A stretch of 64,000 nt of DNA from Paracoccus pantotrophus (GCF_008824185.1 NZ_CP044426.1:1744501-1808500); one strand, 5' to 3'; positions 9,033-17,015 are shown, numbered from the stretch's first letter. The notes: generated by a model not told the origin, from the letters alone. A program made the numbers and translations.

Positions 9033-10031
9033 TTGCCCGAGACCCGCCCGGCACCGCACAGCACAACCCGCCACGAGGATCGCGTGGTCCAGGCCTCGCA
9101 ATCGCCCGGCGCCGTCACCCGGCTGGCGGCAAGCTGGCGCCGCTCGATGCTCAAGCACGGGCTGGACCCGGCCCGGCCGCCCGAGCCGCGCCGCCTGACC
9201 GAGCGCGAGCTGTCCGAGCGCGTCGAGCGCATGGACCGTTTCATCGCCGTCGCCCGGCCGCAGCTGGACCAGCTGTTCCAGTTGGTCTGCCCGACCGGCT
9301 GCAACCTGCTGCTGACCGATGCCCAGGGCATCGTGCTGGAACACCGCGTCAGCCAGGGCGATGCCGCCACTTTTCGCGGCTGGGGGCTGTGGCGCGGCAT
9401 GGACTGGTCCGAGGCGGTGCAGGGCACCAATGGCATCGGCACCTGCCTGGCCGAGGGACGGCAGGTCACCATCCACCGCGACGAGCATTTCTATGCCCGC
9501 AACACCGGGCTGTCCTGCATGGACGCGCCGATCTGGGGCCCGGACGGGCGGCTGATCGCGGCGCTGGACATCAGTTCCGCCCGCGCCGACCATACCGAGC
9601 GGCTGAACGCGCTGATCGCGGCGCAGGTGGCGCATAGCGCCCGCGCCATCGAGGCGGCCTTCTTCCGCGTCTCCTTCCCCGGCGCGCGCATCGTCACGCC
9701 GCAGGCCGAAGGGGCCGAGGACGGCACGCTGCTGATCGCGGTGGATAAGGACGATCTGGCCATCGGCGCCAATCGCGCCGCCCGCCGCGCCTTCGGCCTT
9801 GAGAAAGAGGGGCAATTGCGCCCGCGCCCGGCCTCGGACCTGCTGGGCCGGCAGGACGAGGCGACCGGGTTCGAGCGCGCCGAACGCGCCGCCGTGATTC
9901 GCGCGCTGGCCAGGGCCGAGGGCAATGTCTCGGCCGCCGCCCGCGCGCTGGGGGTGGGACGCGCCACGCTCTACCGCCGCATGGCGCGGCTGGGCATCGA
10001 CGAAAACCCCGGCAAACTGTCTCGCCCCTGA
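9033..10031 (+). CDS. GAF-domain / Fis-type HTH transcriptional regulator (AcoR-like, no AAA+ domain)
   Basis: This 332-aa regulator begins with TTG (RBS AAGGAAGGGGAGG). Residues ~10-70 resemble the N-terminus of AcoR-type activators (SWRRSMLKHGLDP). A GAF-like sensor domain follows (GCNLLLTDAQGIVLEHR ... EAVQGTNGIGTCLAEGRQV ... APIWGPDGRLIAALDIS). The C-terminus is a Fis-type helix-turn-helix (AAVIRALARAEGNVSAAARALG, split here by no gap). The central sigma-54-interacting AAA+ ATPase domain of true AcoR is absent, so it cannot act as a classical sigma-54 enhancer-binding protein. It sits directly upstream of, and co-oriented with, aldehyde and alcohol dehydrogenase genes and probably controls them. 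Confidence 0.82.
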   Translation: MPETRPAPHSTTRHEDRVVQASQSPGAVTRLAASWRRSMLKHGLDPARPPEPRRLTERELSERVERMDRFIAVARPQLDQLFQLVCPTGCNLLLTDAQGIVLEHRVSQGDAATFRGWGLWRGMDWSEAVQGTNGIGTCLAEGRQVTIHRDEHFYARNTGLSCMDAPIWGPDGRLIAALDISSARADHTERLNALIAAQVAHSARAIEAAFFRVSFPGARIVTPQAEGAEDGTLLIAVDKDDLAIGANRAARRAFGLEKEGQLRPRPASDLLGRQDEATGFERAERAAVIRALARAEGNVSAAARALGVGRATLYRRMARLGIDENPGKLSRP

Positions 10032-10084
10032 AACACATCGGCCCCGCGGCGCGAAGCCCCGCGTTGACCCCAGGGGGTCTCAGG

Positions 10085-10100
10085 GCACAGGCTCTTGTGC
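10085..10100. promoter_or_regulatory. Inverted repeat GCACA-N6-TGTGC, candidate operator
   Basis: A perfect 5+5 bp inverted repeat with a 6-bp spacer lies 38 bp upstream of the aldehyde dehydrogenase start codon. It is in the 106-bp gap behind the Fis-type regulator gene. Its symmetry suits a dimeric Fis-type HTH protein. Binding is inferred only from symmetry and position. Confidence 0.3.
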
Positions 10101-10137
10101 AACCGGCTGGAGGAGCCGGGCTGACAGGAGGAAGATC

Positions 10138-11664
10138 ATGCCGAACGACCAGACGCATCCTTTCCGGGGCGTGAACGCGCTGCCCTTCGAGGAACGCTAC
10201 GACAACTTCATCGGCGGCGAATGGGTGGCGCCCATCTCGGGCAAGTATTTCACCAACACCACCCCGATCACCGGCGCCGAGATCGGCCAGATCGCGCGTT
10301 CCGAGGCGGGCGACATCGAACTGGCGCTGGACGCCGCCCATGCCGCCAAGGACAAATGGGGCGCCACCAGCCCGGCCGAGCGCGCCAACATCATGTTGAA
10401 GATCGCCGACCGGATGGAGCAGAACCTGGAACTGCTCGCCACCGCCGAGACCTGGGACAACGGCAAGCCGATCCGCGAGACCATGGCCGCCGACCTGCCG
10501 CTGGCCATCGACCATTTCCGCTATTTCGCCGGCGTGCTGCGCGCGCAGGAAGGCTCGATCAGCCAGATCGACGACGACACCGTCGCCTATCACTTCCACG
10601 AGCCGCTGGGCGTGGTGGGGCAGATCATCCCATGGAACTTCCCGCTGCTGATGGCCTGCTGGAAGCTGGCCCCGGCGATTGCCGCCGGCAATTGCGTGGT
10701 GCTGAAACCGGCCGAGCAGACCCCGGCCGGCATCATGGTCTGGGCCAACCTGATCGGCGACCTGCTGCCGCCGGGCGTGCTGAACATCGTCAACGGCTTC
10801 GGGCTCGAGGCCGGCAAGCCGCTGGCGTCCAGCAACCGGATCGCCAAGATCGCCTTTACCGGCGAGACGACGACCGGCCGCCTCATCATGCAATACGCAT
10901 CCGAGAACCTGATCCCGGTGACGCTGGAGCTGGGCGGCAAGTCCCCGAACATCTTCTTTGCCGACGTGGCGCGCGAGGACGACGATTTCTTCGACAAGGC
11001 GCTGGAGGGCTTTACCATGTTCGCGCTGAACCAGGGCGAGGTCTGCACCTGCCCATCGCGCGTGCTGATCCAGGAATCGATCTATGACAAGTTCATGGAG
11101 CGCGCCGTCCAGCGCGTGCAGGCGATCAAGCAGGGCGACCCGCGCGAAAGCGACACCATGATCGGCGCGCAGGCGTCGAGCGAGCAGAAGGAAAAGATCC
11201 TCAGCTATCTCGACATCGGCAAGAAGGAGGGCGCCGAGGTGCTGACCGGCGGCAAGGCGGCCGATCTGGGCGGCGAGCTGTCGGGCGGCTATTACATCGA
11301 GCCGACGATCTTCCGCGGCAACAACAAGATGCGGATCTTCCAGGAGGAAATCTTCGGCCCGGTGGTCTCGGTCACCACCTTCAAGGATCAGGCCGAGGCG
11401 CTGGAGATCGCCAACGACACGCTTTACGGGCTTGGCGCCGGCGTGTGGTCGCGCGATGCCAATACCTGCTACCGCATGGGCCGCGGCATCAAGGCCGGCC
11501 GGGTCTGGACCAATTGCTATCACGCCTATCCGGCCCATGCGGCCTTCGGCGGCTACAAGCAGTCCGGCATCGGGCGCGAGACGCACAAGATGATGCTGGA
11601 CCACTATCAGCAGACCAAGAACATGCTGGTCAGCTATTCCCCGAAGAAGCTGGGCTTCTTCTAG
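10138..11664 (+). CDS. NAD-dependent aldehyde dehydrogenase (acetaldehyde type)
   Basis: This 508-aa cytosolic enzyme of the aldehyde dehydrogenase superfamily oxidises an aldehyde to the acid with NAD(P)+. Visible landmarks are the NAD-binding segment IIPWNFPLLMACWKLAPAIA, the ELGGKSPN motif with general base Glu264, and the nucleophile Cys303 in NQGEVCTC. Residue spacing is that of the AcoD/ExaC group of acetaldehyde dehydrogenases. The start ATG at 10138 has a clear AGGAGGAAG site; longer upstream readings overlap the regulator gene. It is followed 91 bp later by adhP and then a DUF779 gene, a recurring set in alcohol catabolism. Confidence 0.93.
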   Translation: MPNDQTHPFRGVNALPFEERYDNFIGGEWVAPISGKYFTNTTPITGAEIGQIARSEAGDIELALDAAHAAKDKWGATSPAERANIMLKIADRMEQNLELLATAETWDNGKPIRETMAADLPLAIDHFRYFAGVLRAQEGSISQIDDDTVAYHFHEPLGVVGQIIPWNFPLLMACWKLAPAIAAGNCVVLKPAEQTPAGIMVWANLIGDLLPPGVLNIVNGFGLEAGKPLASSNRIAKIAFTGETTTGRLIMQYASENLIPVTLELGGKSPNIFFADVAREDDDFFDKALEGFTMFALNQGEVCTCPSRVLIQESIYDKFMERAVQRVQAIKQGDPRESDTMIGAQASSEQKEKILSYLDIGKKEGAEVLTGGKAADLGGELSGGYYIEPTIFRGNNKMRIFQEEIFGPVVSVTTFKDQAEALEIANDTLYGLGAGVWSRDANTCYRMGRGIKAGRVWTNCYHAYPAHAAFGGYKQSGIGRETHKMMLDHYQQTKNMLVSYSPKKLGFF

Positions 11665-11755
11665 GGGAACGGCCGGGCGCGCGTCACCCCGCGCCCGGCA
11701 CCCTTCCTCCCTCCCCCTTTTCTCCCCCAAGAGCAACTGCAAGGAGTTCCCTCTC

Positions 11756-12790
11756 ATGGCCAAGACCATGAAAGCCGCCGTCGTGCGCGCATTCGGCAAG
11801 CCGCTGACCATAGACGAGGTGCCGGTCCCCGAGCCCGGACCCGGCATGATCCAGGTGAAAATCCAGGCATCCGGCGTCTGCCACACCGACCTGCACGCCG
11901 CCGAGGGCGACTGGCCGGTCAAGCCGAACCCGCCCTTCATTCCGGGCCACGAGGGCGTGGGCTTCGTCTCGGCCGTGGGCGCCGGGGTGACGCACGTCAA
12001 GGAGGGCGACCGGGTCGGCGTGCCCTGGCTTTACACCGCCTGCGGCCATTGCCGGCATTGCCTGGGCGGCTGGGAGACGCTGTGCGAAAGCCAGCTCAAC
12101 ACCGGCTATTCGGTGAACGGCGGCTTTGCCGAATATGTGGTGGCCGATCCGAACTATGTCGGCCACCTGCCGAAGAACGTCGATTTTGTGGACATCGCCC
12201 CGGTGCTCTGCGCGGGCGTCACGGTCTACAAGGGGCTGAAGGTCACCGACACCAAGCCCGGCGACTGGGTGGTGATCTCGGGCATCGGCGGGCTGGGCCA
12301 TATGGCGGTGCAATATGCCAAGGCCATGGGGATGAATGTCGCGGCCGTGGACATCGACGACGACAAGCTCGCGCTGGCGCGCAAGCTGGGCGCGACGGTG
12401 ACGGTCAATGCCGCGACCGACCCCGACCCGGCCGCCGCGATCAAGCGCCAGACCGACGGCGGCGCGCAGGGCGTGCTGGTCACGGCCGTCGGCCGCAAGG
12501 CCTTCGAGCAGGCCATCGGCATGGTCGCCCGCGGTGGCACGGTGGCGCTGAACGGGCTGCCTCCGGGCGATTTCCCGCTGGACATCTTCGGCATGGTGCT
12601 GAACGGCATCACCGTGCGCGGCTCGATCGTCGGCACCCGGCTGGACCTGCAGGAATCGCTGGATTTCGCCGGCGAGGGCAAGGTCAGGGCGACCGTGCAT
12701 CGCGCGAAGCTCGAGGACATCAACGACATCTTCGGCCAGATGCACAAGGGCCAGATCGAGGGCCGCATGGTGCTGGACATGGCGGGCTGA
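11756..12790 (+). CDS. adhP: Zinc-dependent alcohol dehydrogenase AdhP
   Basis: This 344-aa medium-chain zinc alcohol dehydrogenase interconverts primary alcohols such as ethanol with aldehydes, using NAD. Catalytic zinc ligands lie in GVCHTDLHA and in the PGHEGVG motif. The structural zinc site is CGHCRHCLGGWETLC, and the Rossmann motif is ISGIGGLGHMAVQYA. Length and motifs match the AdhP group. It is preceded by AAGGAGTTCCCTCTC and follows the aldehyde dehydrogenase. Together they would carry ethanol to acetaldehyde to acetate. Confidence 0.95.
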   Translation: MAKTMKAAVVRAFGKPLTIDEVPVPEPGPGMIQVKIQASGVCHTDLHAAEGDWPVKPNPPFIPGHEGVGFVSAVGAGVTHVKEGDRVGVPWLYTACGHCRHCLGGWETLCESQLNTGYSVNGGFAEYVVADPNYVGHLPKNVDFVDIAPVLCAGVTVYKGLKVTDTKPGDWVVISGIGGLGHMAVQYAKAMGMNVAAVDIDDDKLALARKLGATVTVNAATDPDPAAAIKRQTDGGAQGVLVTAVGRKAFEQAIGMVARGGTVALNGLPPGDFPLDIFGMVLNGITVRGSIVGTRLDLQESLDFAGEGKVRATVHRAKLEDINDIFGQMHKGQIEGRMVLDMAG

Positions 12791-12792
12791 GC

Positions 12793-13149
12793 ATGAAGCC
12801 CGTCGCCAATCCCGAGAGGCCTGGCCAGGTCGAGGCCACCCCGGCCGCGCTGGCGCTTCTGACCGAGATCGTCGCCGATCACGGGCCGGTGCTGTTTCAC
12901 CAGTCCGGGGGGTGCTGCGACGGGTCTTCGCCGATGTGCTATCCGCAGGGCGATTTCCGCATCGGCGAACATGACGTGAAGCTGGGCGAGGTCGGCGGCA
13001 TGCCCTTCTACATCTCGGCCAGCCAATACGAAACCTGGAAGCACACCCGCCTGATCATCGACGTGGTGCCCGGCCGCGGCGGCATGTTCAGCCTGGACAA
13101 CGGGCGCGAGCGGCGCTTCCTGGTGCGGTCCGAGATCTGCCGGCTCTGA
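12793..13149 (+). CDS. DUF779 family protein
   Basis: This 118-aa protein has the DUF779 signature: QSGGCCDGSSPMCYPQGDF with clustered cysteines, followed by YISASQYETWKHTRLIIDVVPGRGG. Its biochemical role is unknown. Genes of this family very often follow aldehyde dehydrogenase genes, as here. The start is 2 bp after the adhP stop, so it is in the same transcript. The paired Cys-Cys and later Cys suggest metal binding or redox function, which is inference. Confidence 0.88.
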   Translation: MKPVANPERPGQVEATPAALALLTEIVADHGPVLFHQSGGCCDGSSPMCYPQGDFRIGEHDVKLGEVGGMPFYISASQYETWKHTRLIIDVVPGRGGMFSLDNGRERRFLVRSEICRL

Positions 13150-13158
13150 CCGCGGCGC

Positions 13159-13193
13159 GGGCGCACGGCCTCCCCCAAGCCGTCCGTGCGCCC
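13159..13193 (+). terminator. Hairpin after the alcohol-oxidation operon
   Basis: A 10-bp perfect stem (GGGCGCACGG at 13159-13168 with CCGTGCGCCC at 13184-13193) and a 15-nt loop begin 10 bp after the DUF779 stop codon. There is no T tract, so it may be a Rho-independent-like stop or only an RNA-stabilising structure. Confidence 0.5.
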
Positions 13194-13831
13194 GCCCTGC
13201 CCCCTGCCGCTTGCGGCGATACCGGGACACGCAGGCCCGGCCTATCCGGGGCCTGCGAGCGTTCCCTTCCTCTGCCAAGGCCCGCCGTTTTGCGTTCCGG
13301 TCTCCTGGGCGCCCGGCTGAATGCAGGCGCGCTCGCGGGTGAAAGGGCATCGTTCCGCCACCGCGCAAGACGACACCTGCAACAGCAAGAGAGACGCAAG
13401 CTCTTGAAAAGACTTGGAGGCGGGTACCGCTACGGTAAACCTCTGAAATCAAACGGAAAAGTTGCACTTCTACCCGCGAGTATACCCGCAGTTCAGATGG
13501 GTTCTGCGCAATTTGCCCGCCCTGTTGCTCTGCCGCCACGGTTTCACCGGCCCACAAGATAGACCACAACCGATCTTCTGTCACGCGCAGGCGCTGGGCT
13601 GGGGGCGATCATGGGTCCCTTTCCATGTGCCACCCCAGCGGGTGCCCTGAACCGCGACTTGTCAGCCTGTGCAGGATTTTCGCAATGCTGGGGCCAATCT
13701 TGCTGCCTGAAAATTGAAATCGCGCGATCTTGGCGGGTCGGCGTCCCCGCCCAGCGCACCCCCACCCCAAGAAGGACCCGTAGCCAAGATCGGGCAGGGC
13801 CGATGATCGGACAGGGCGCAGTTCAATCGGA
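13194..13831. other. Gene-free stretch across the left edge of the relic island
   Basis: No convincing protein gene is visible in these ~640 bp. The short open frames here lack family resemblance and good ribosome-binding sites. The stretch contains the 15-bp att-like repeat at 13415-13429. Just after it are direct motifs of the form TACCCGC (around 13471-13495), similar to ones near the integrase remnant (around 15484-15500), which could be old integrase arm sites. Confidence 0.4.
13415..13429 (+). repeat. 15-bp direct repeat of the tRNA-Cys 3' end (distal att site)
   Basis: The 15 bases TGGAGGCGGGTACCG are identical to 15622-15636, which are the encoded CCA end and acceptor/T-arm of tRNA-Cys. 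Same orientation and a truncated tyrosine integrase between the copies make this the distal attachment site of an element once integrated at the tRNA gene. Confidence 0.75.
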
Positions 13832-14596
13832 TCACTGCACGCTGTCACCGCGGTTAGGCGAGGGCGTTTCAGGTGCCTGCATTGCCGCTTCCGGTTCCGC
13901 TTCCGCCTGATCAGAAAGCGTCTTGGCGATACCGCGCAGAATGCTCGCGATCTCGGCGTCTGCCGCGTCTTGGCGTTCTGTTTCAGTTTCCCGAGTTTCT
14001 TGCATGGCTTCTAGCTGCGCCGCCATCGCATCAAACGAATTTCGCATTTTAACCAAGGCTTCTGTGTTTGCCCGAACGGCGGCGTCCCCATCCGAAAGCC
14101 GCGCTTCAAGCTGCAAAGCGATGGTCAGGAAGAACGTCAGGATGCTGATGATGACCTGAATCGTGGCGACCCTGCGGTGAAAGGCAGCCTCTGCTTTGGC
14201 GTCAACCGCCGCGCCCTTGTGTTCTTCAAGCAGCGCCTCCTGTGCCGCAAGGCTGCGGGCGAGCATTGCTTCCAGGCTACCCGCAAGATCAAAGTTAAGA
14301 GCCGCAACAGAGGTGAGGTCACGCACCCGCGCAAACGCAGACGCTTGATCCGCAAGCGCCGCCGCTACCGACCTGAATTCGTCATGGAAGGTCGGGGTAA
14401 GCCCCAACATGTGCACCGCGTTCGCTGCCTCAATCGCGGACCCCATACGGCCGATGCCAAGTGCCTCAATCGCTGAGCCAAAGCGTGGGATGTTCACCGC
14501 CTTGGTAAGATCGAAAAGACTGGAAGCCTTTAGCGCCCGCCGCATATCCGCAAACATGTCCATGTGCTGATTGATCAAGCTGGACTGTTCGCGCAT
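13832..14596 (-). CDS. Unknown membrane-anchored coiled-coil protein (downstream part of a probably split gene)
   Basis: This 254-aa protein has no family I recognise. Residues ~1-125 are helix-rich. A single membrane segment (VATIQVIISILTFFLTIALQL) lies around residues 143-163. A charged, Gln/Glu-rich coiled-coil tail follows (NSFDAMAAQLEAMQETRETE). No good ribosome-binding site precedes the ATG at 14596. The same frame is open upstream, reading PGGFLNAITGSATGAASRFF, and meets the neighbouring 140-aa frame after a one-base shift near 14660-14675. It is therefore probably the C-terminal two thirds of one ~410-residue protein. It is the main cargo of the relic island. Confidence 0.6.
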   Translation of the reverse strand: MREQSSLINQHMDMFADMRRALKASSLFDLTKAVNIPRFGSAIEALGIGRMGSAIEAANAVHMLGLTPTFHDEFRSVAAALADQASAFARVRDLTSVAALNFDLAGSLEAMLARSLAAQEALLEEHKGAAVDAKAEAAFHRRVATIQVIISILTFFLTIALQLEARLSDGDAAVRANTEALVKMRNSFDAMAAQLEAMQETRETETERQDAADAEIASILRGIAKTLSDQAEAEPEAAMQAPETPSPNRGDSVQ

Positions 14597-14646
14597 GTCC
14601 TGAAAAAACCGGGATGCCGCACCCGTAGCGGAGCCAGTGATTGCGT

Positions 14647-15069
14647 TCAGAAAGCCACCGGGCAGGCCCCAAGAGCAAGGTTTCGCGCCTGCGCGAATGC
14701 ATCCTGTTCGATTTTGAATTGGTCTGCGAGTGCAGTTATGCCCGAAAAAGCGGACACATCCGGCAGCGCCAAAGCCCGCATCGCTTTTTGTTGGGCTTTC
14801 ATCTGTTCAGTGAAAACACTCACCCCGGTCAGGGCGTCTAGCTGATCCTTCAGCATGGTCACGGAACTTGCAGCCCGCGCGGCCTCTGCAAGCGCGCTCA
14901 CACCACCAAGACCCCGCAAAGCCCCTTGCAAGGCGCGTCCACCCACGGACAGTTGTGCTGTCCTGTCAACGATCCTGCGCACAGGCTCCGACTGATCATC
15001 GTTGCCAGCGTTCACTTTGCCAACCTGCGAAATGTCGACGCCCTTGGGCTTTTCATCATCGCCTGACAC
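14647..15069 (-). CDS. Unknown Ala-rich helical protein (upstream part of a probably split gene)
   Basis: This 140-aa open frame is of unknown function. It starts with a charged tail (MSGDDEKPKGVDISQVGKVN) and continues as an Ala/Leu-rich helical region, with no signal peptide and no membrane segment. The frame ends abruptly (ALGACPVAF) in a run of four G followed by CC on the minus strand. A one-base insertion there would continue it without a stop into the downstream 254-aa frame. A real pseudogene, a programmed frameshift and a sequencing error are all possible. Confidence 0.55.
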   Translation of the reverse strand: MSGDDEKPKGVDISQVGKVNAGNDDQSEPVRRIVDRTAQLSVGGRALQGALRGLGGVSALAEAARAASSVTMLKDQLDALTGVSVFTEQMKAQQKAMRALALPDVSAFSGITALADQFKIEQDAFAQARNLALGACPVAF

Positions 15070-15223
15070 TGCCTACACCTCGCTCGATCAGTAAGTTCCC
15101 CTACTTTATGTAGTATCAGGCATTGCATTTTCCAGATGCAGCGAGTGTCGCGCTTCACTCCGGCGCTTGGTTGCAGCGTTCCGGCCCGCGCCACTCTGCG
15201 TAGGGGGTTTATCCTGATCGGTT

Positions 15224-15437
15224 TGGCGCGTAGCGCGCGGGCATCGGCCAGCTTCACATCCGGGTATGCCCCGAATGACAGCACCTTTTCCTTGCCTTCG
15301 AACCTATAGCGCATTCGCCACAGCCTGCCGCCCGATGGCGAGACGAACAAGAGAAGCCCGCCGCCATCCGGTAATTTCCGCGGTTTTCCAGAGGGATCGG
15401 GCTTCGCGCCACGACAGGCTGCATCGGTCAAGGGCAT
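15224..15437 (-). pseudogene. Truncated P4-type tyrosine integrase (arm-binding domain only)
   Basis: From an ATG at 15437 the frame reads MPLTDAACRGAKPDPSGKPR, then LPDGGGLLLFVSPSGGRLWR and YRFEGKEKVLSFGAYPDVKL. This is the N-terminal (DUF4102) arm-binding domain of P4-like integrases. Similarity stops at about residue 72 (ADARALRA), after which the frame runs on without family character. The core-binding and catalytic R-H-R-Y domain are missing. It lies 185 bp from tRNA-Cys. Confidence 0.8.
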
Positions 15438-15621
15438 CTGAATCGGTCCTGCGGGTGACTGTGGGTATCGGTAGTTCCGAGAATACCCGCATTCGATACC
15501 CACACAAGTTGGGTGGCTACAGTCCATCTTCCCGCAGAAGATGGCCTACAGTCTATTTTCTCAATGAAATCAATGACCACTTCTGGCGAAGGTCACGGGA
15601 AATCTAGCGAAAAGTGGGGAA

Positions 15622-15636
15622 TGGAGGCGGGTACCG
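15622..15636 (+). repeat. tRNA-proximal copy of the 15-bp att repeat
   Basis: This is the copy of the att-like direct repeat that lies inside the 3' end of tRNA-Cys; it preserves the complete tRNA including CCA. It is identical to 13415-13429. Confidence 0.75.
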
Positions 15637-15695
15637 GAATCGAACCGGTCTTCACGGATTTGCAATCCGCTGCGTAACCTCTCCGCCAACCCGCC
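15622..15695 (-). tRNA. tRNA-Cys (anticodon GCA)
   Basis: On the minus strand a 74-nt cloverleaf starts GGCGGGTTGGCGGAGAGG and ends ACCCGCC-T-CCA, with the CCA encoded. The 7-bp acceptor stem pairs, the anticodon loop reads TTGCAAA (GCA), and the T-arm holds GGTTCGATTCC. Its 3' 15 nt are duplicated at 13415-13429, marking it as an integration site. Confidence 0.97.
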
Positions 15696-15921
15696 GGAGC
15701 CTTGCGTTTGCTAGGGTTTTCGGTTGATGGGGTCAAGGGGGTTATCACTCCGGCTATCACTTTCTTGTTCTGGTCCTGTTCCGTTCCACGGTCAGGATCG
15801 CTTGGCGCAGACCTGTCTCGCCCGGATGATCTGCCGGGCATAGGTCCAGACGCGTCGGCGACGGAGACCTTGCCGGGCACCACCCAGTTTCGATCCACGC
15901 CCCCGCGAAGGGGGCGCCTAG

Positions 15922-16760
15922 GTAGTGCCTTCATTTAAGGATTCCCATACTGTCTGAGTTCTGTTTCAAGATCGAAAACGGAGGCGATCTTGAGCAGGCG
16001 GACGCTGACAGACGAGCAATGGGAACGGATCGGGCCTCTGTTGCCCGGCAAGGCTGGTGATCGGGGCCGCAGCGCTGCGGACAATCGGCTGTTCATCGAC
16101 GCGATCCTGTGGTTGGCACGAGGTGCTTCGCCCTGGCGCGACCTGCCGCCGGAACCGGGGCACTGGAAGAGCGTCTACACCCGGTTCCGCCGCTGGTCCC
16201 GCGCCGGGGTCTGGGAGCGTCTTTTCAGGGAGTTGAGCGCCGATCCCGACTTCGAATATGTGCTGGTCGATGCCACCATTTCCAAGGTCCACGCAGATGC
16301 GACCTCGCAAAACGGGGGCTTGAGGCTCACGCCACCGGCCGCTCTCGGGGTGGGCTGACGACCAAGATCCATGCTGCGGTGGACGCGCTTGGCCTCCCGG
16401 TCCGGTTCGCGATCACGCCGGGCCATTGGGCCGACAGCCCGCAGGCCCGGGGGCTGATCCGCGGCCTTGCGGGCGTCGGCCATGTCATCGCCGACGCCGG
16501 ATACGACACCGAGGCGTTGCGCCGCTTCATCGCCGGCGACCTGCGCGCCACCGCACAGATCAAGCGCAACCGAAGCCGCGCCGGAAGCCGACCGCTGGAT
16601 CGGACGCTCTCCGGGGAACGCCACCTTGTGGAGTGCTTCTTCAACCGCCTCAAACGATTCCGCCGGATCGCGCTCCGATGCGAGAAAACCGTCGCCTCCT
16701 TAAAGGCATTCGTCGACCTCGCCTGCGCAATGGCAGCGATCGCCTAAATGAAGACACCGC
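15922..16760 (+). mobile_element. IS5-family insertion sequence (IS427-like), 839 bp, inside a CRISPR spacer
   Basis: The element is flanked by CTAG on both sides (15918-15921 and 16761-16764), a 4-bp target duplication matching the YTAR preference of the family. Its imperfect terminal inverted repeats share TGxCTTCATTTA (left GTAGTGCCTTCATTTAAGG, right GCGGTGTCTTCATTTAGGC). It carries one two-frame DDE transposase. Removing the IS and one CTAG restores a normal 35-bp spacer. Confidence 0.88.
15990..16747 (+). CDS. IS5-family transposase, two frames (orfA/orfB, -1 frameshift)
   Basis: OrfA starts at a TTG (15990, RBS GGAGGCGATC) with the N-terminal domain MSRRTLTDEQWERIGPLLPG and the first catalytic Asp in LVDATISKVHADA, and it ends at 16358. 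OrfB, in the -1 frame, continues GRSRGGLTTKIHAAVDALGL, has the second Asp in VIADAGYD and the Glu in ERHLVECFFNRLKRFRRIAL, and ends at 16747. The likely slip site is GCAAAACGGGGGC (16308-16319). This organisation is typical of IS427-group elements. The enzyme appears intact if frameshifting works. Confidence 0.85.
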
Positions 16761-17015
16761 CTAGGCCGGGGCGAAGATGTTCTTGCCATCATCGATGTTT
16801 CGATCCACGCCCCCGCGAAGGGGGCGACGATGCGCTTGGGCGACCCGGAAGGTGGATCGCTGGGTTTCGATCCACACCCCCGCGAAGGGGGCGACCGACG
16901 CCGCCGCAGACGGCGGCATGATAGGCCGGGTTTCGATCCACGCCCCCGCGAAGGGGGCGACGCTATGGCCAATGGCCGGGCGCTTGCTCATGCGGTTTCG
17001 ATCCACGCCCCCGCG

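Larger units (their letters stand above)
13415..15636. mobile_element. Relic integrative element at tRNA-Cys
   Basis: A segment of about 2.2 kb is bounded by the 15-bp direct repeat of the tRNA-Cys 3' end. It holds a P4-type integrase fragment next to the tRNA, transcribed away from it as is usual for tRNA-targeting islands. It also holds one (frameshifted) or two passenger genes of unknown function. The integrase has lost its catalytic domain, so the element should be unable to excise by itself. GC content inside is visibly lower than in flanking genes. Confidence 0.7.
15887..17015 (-). CRISPR. Relic type I-C CRISPR array, 5 repeats, 4 spacers, interrupted by an IS
   Basis: Read on the minus strand, the 32-bp repeat ends GGGGGCGTGGATCGAAAC, close to the type I-C consensus. 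Repeats are at 15887-15918 (one mismatch at its last-but-one position as read on the plus strand), 16797-16828, 16864-16895 (one mismatch) and 16930-16961, plus a copy truncated to 21 bp at 16995-17015. Spacers are 16829-16863 (35 bp), 16896-16929 (34 bp) and 16962-16994 (33 bp). A fourth spacer is split by the IS (15919-15921 plus 16765-16796, 35 bp when rejoined). The cas3 side is the leader side, but leader and first repeats are deleted. Confidence 0.93.

Noticed and set aside
2544..9815. Open frame of more than 2400 codons on the minus strand opposite the macroglobulin gene
   Set aside because: It is an antisense shadow produced by the GC-rich codon pattern; the translation is rich in Gly/Gln/His/Arg without any domain, while the plus strand has a signal peptide and thioester motif.
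10081..10100. Possible sigma-54 promoter (GGGCAC...TTGTGC) before the aldehyde dehydrogenase gene
   Set aside because: The spacing between the GG and GC dinucleotides is wrong for -24/-12 elements, and the adjacent regulator lacks the sigma-54 ATPase domain. The symmetry fits an operator better.
13609..13848. A 79-codon minus-strand frame inside the relic island
   Set aside because: No ribosome-binding site, no family resemblance, and an overlapping 73-codon frame looks equally (un)likely.
15012..15223. Treating the whole minus-strand frame down to 15012 as integrase
   Set aside because: Integrase similarity ends at about 15224; the remaining codons look like unrelated sequence overlapping the next gene's start.
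15830..15886. A further CRISPR spacer and degenerate repeat to the left of the repeat at 15887
   Set aside because: No repeat-like sequence is found at the expected distance; the array most simply ends at 15887.
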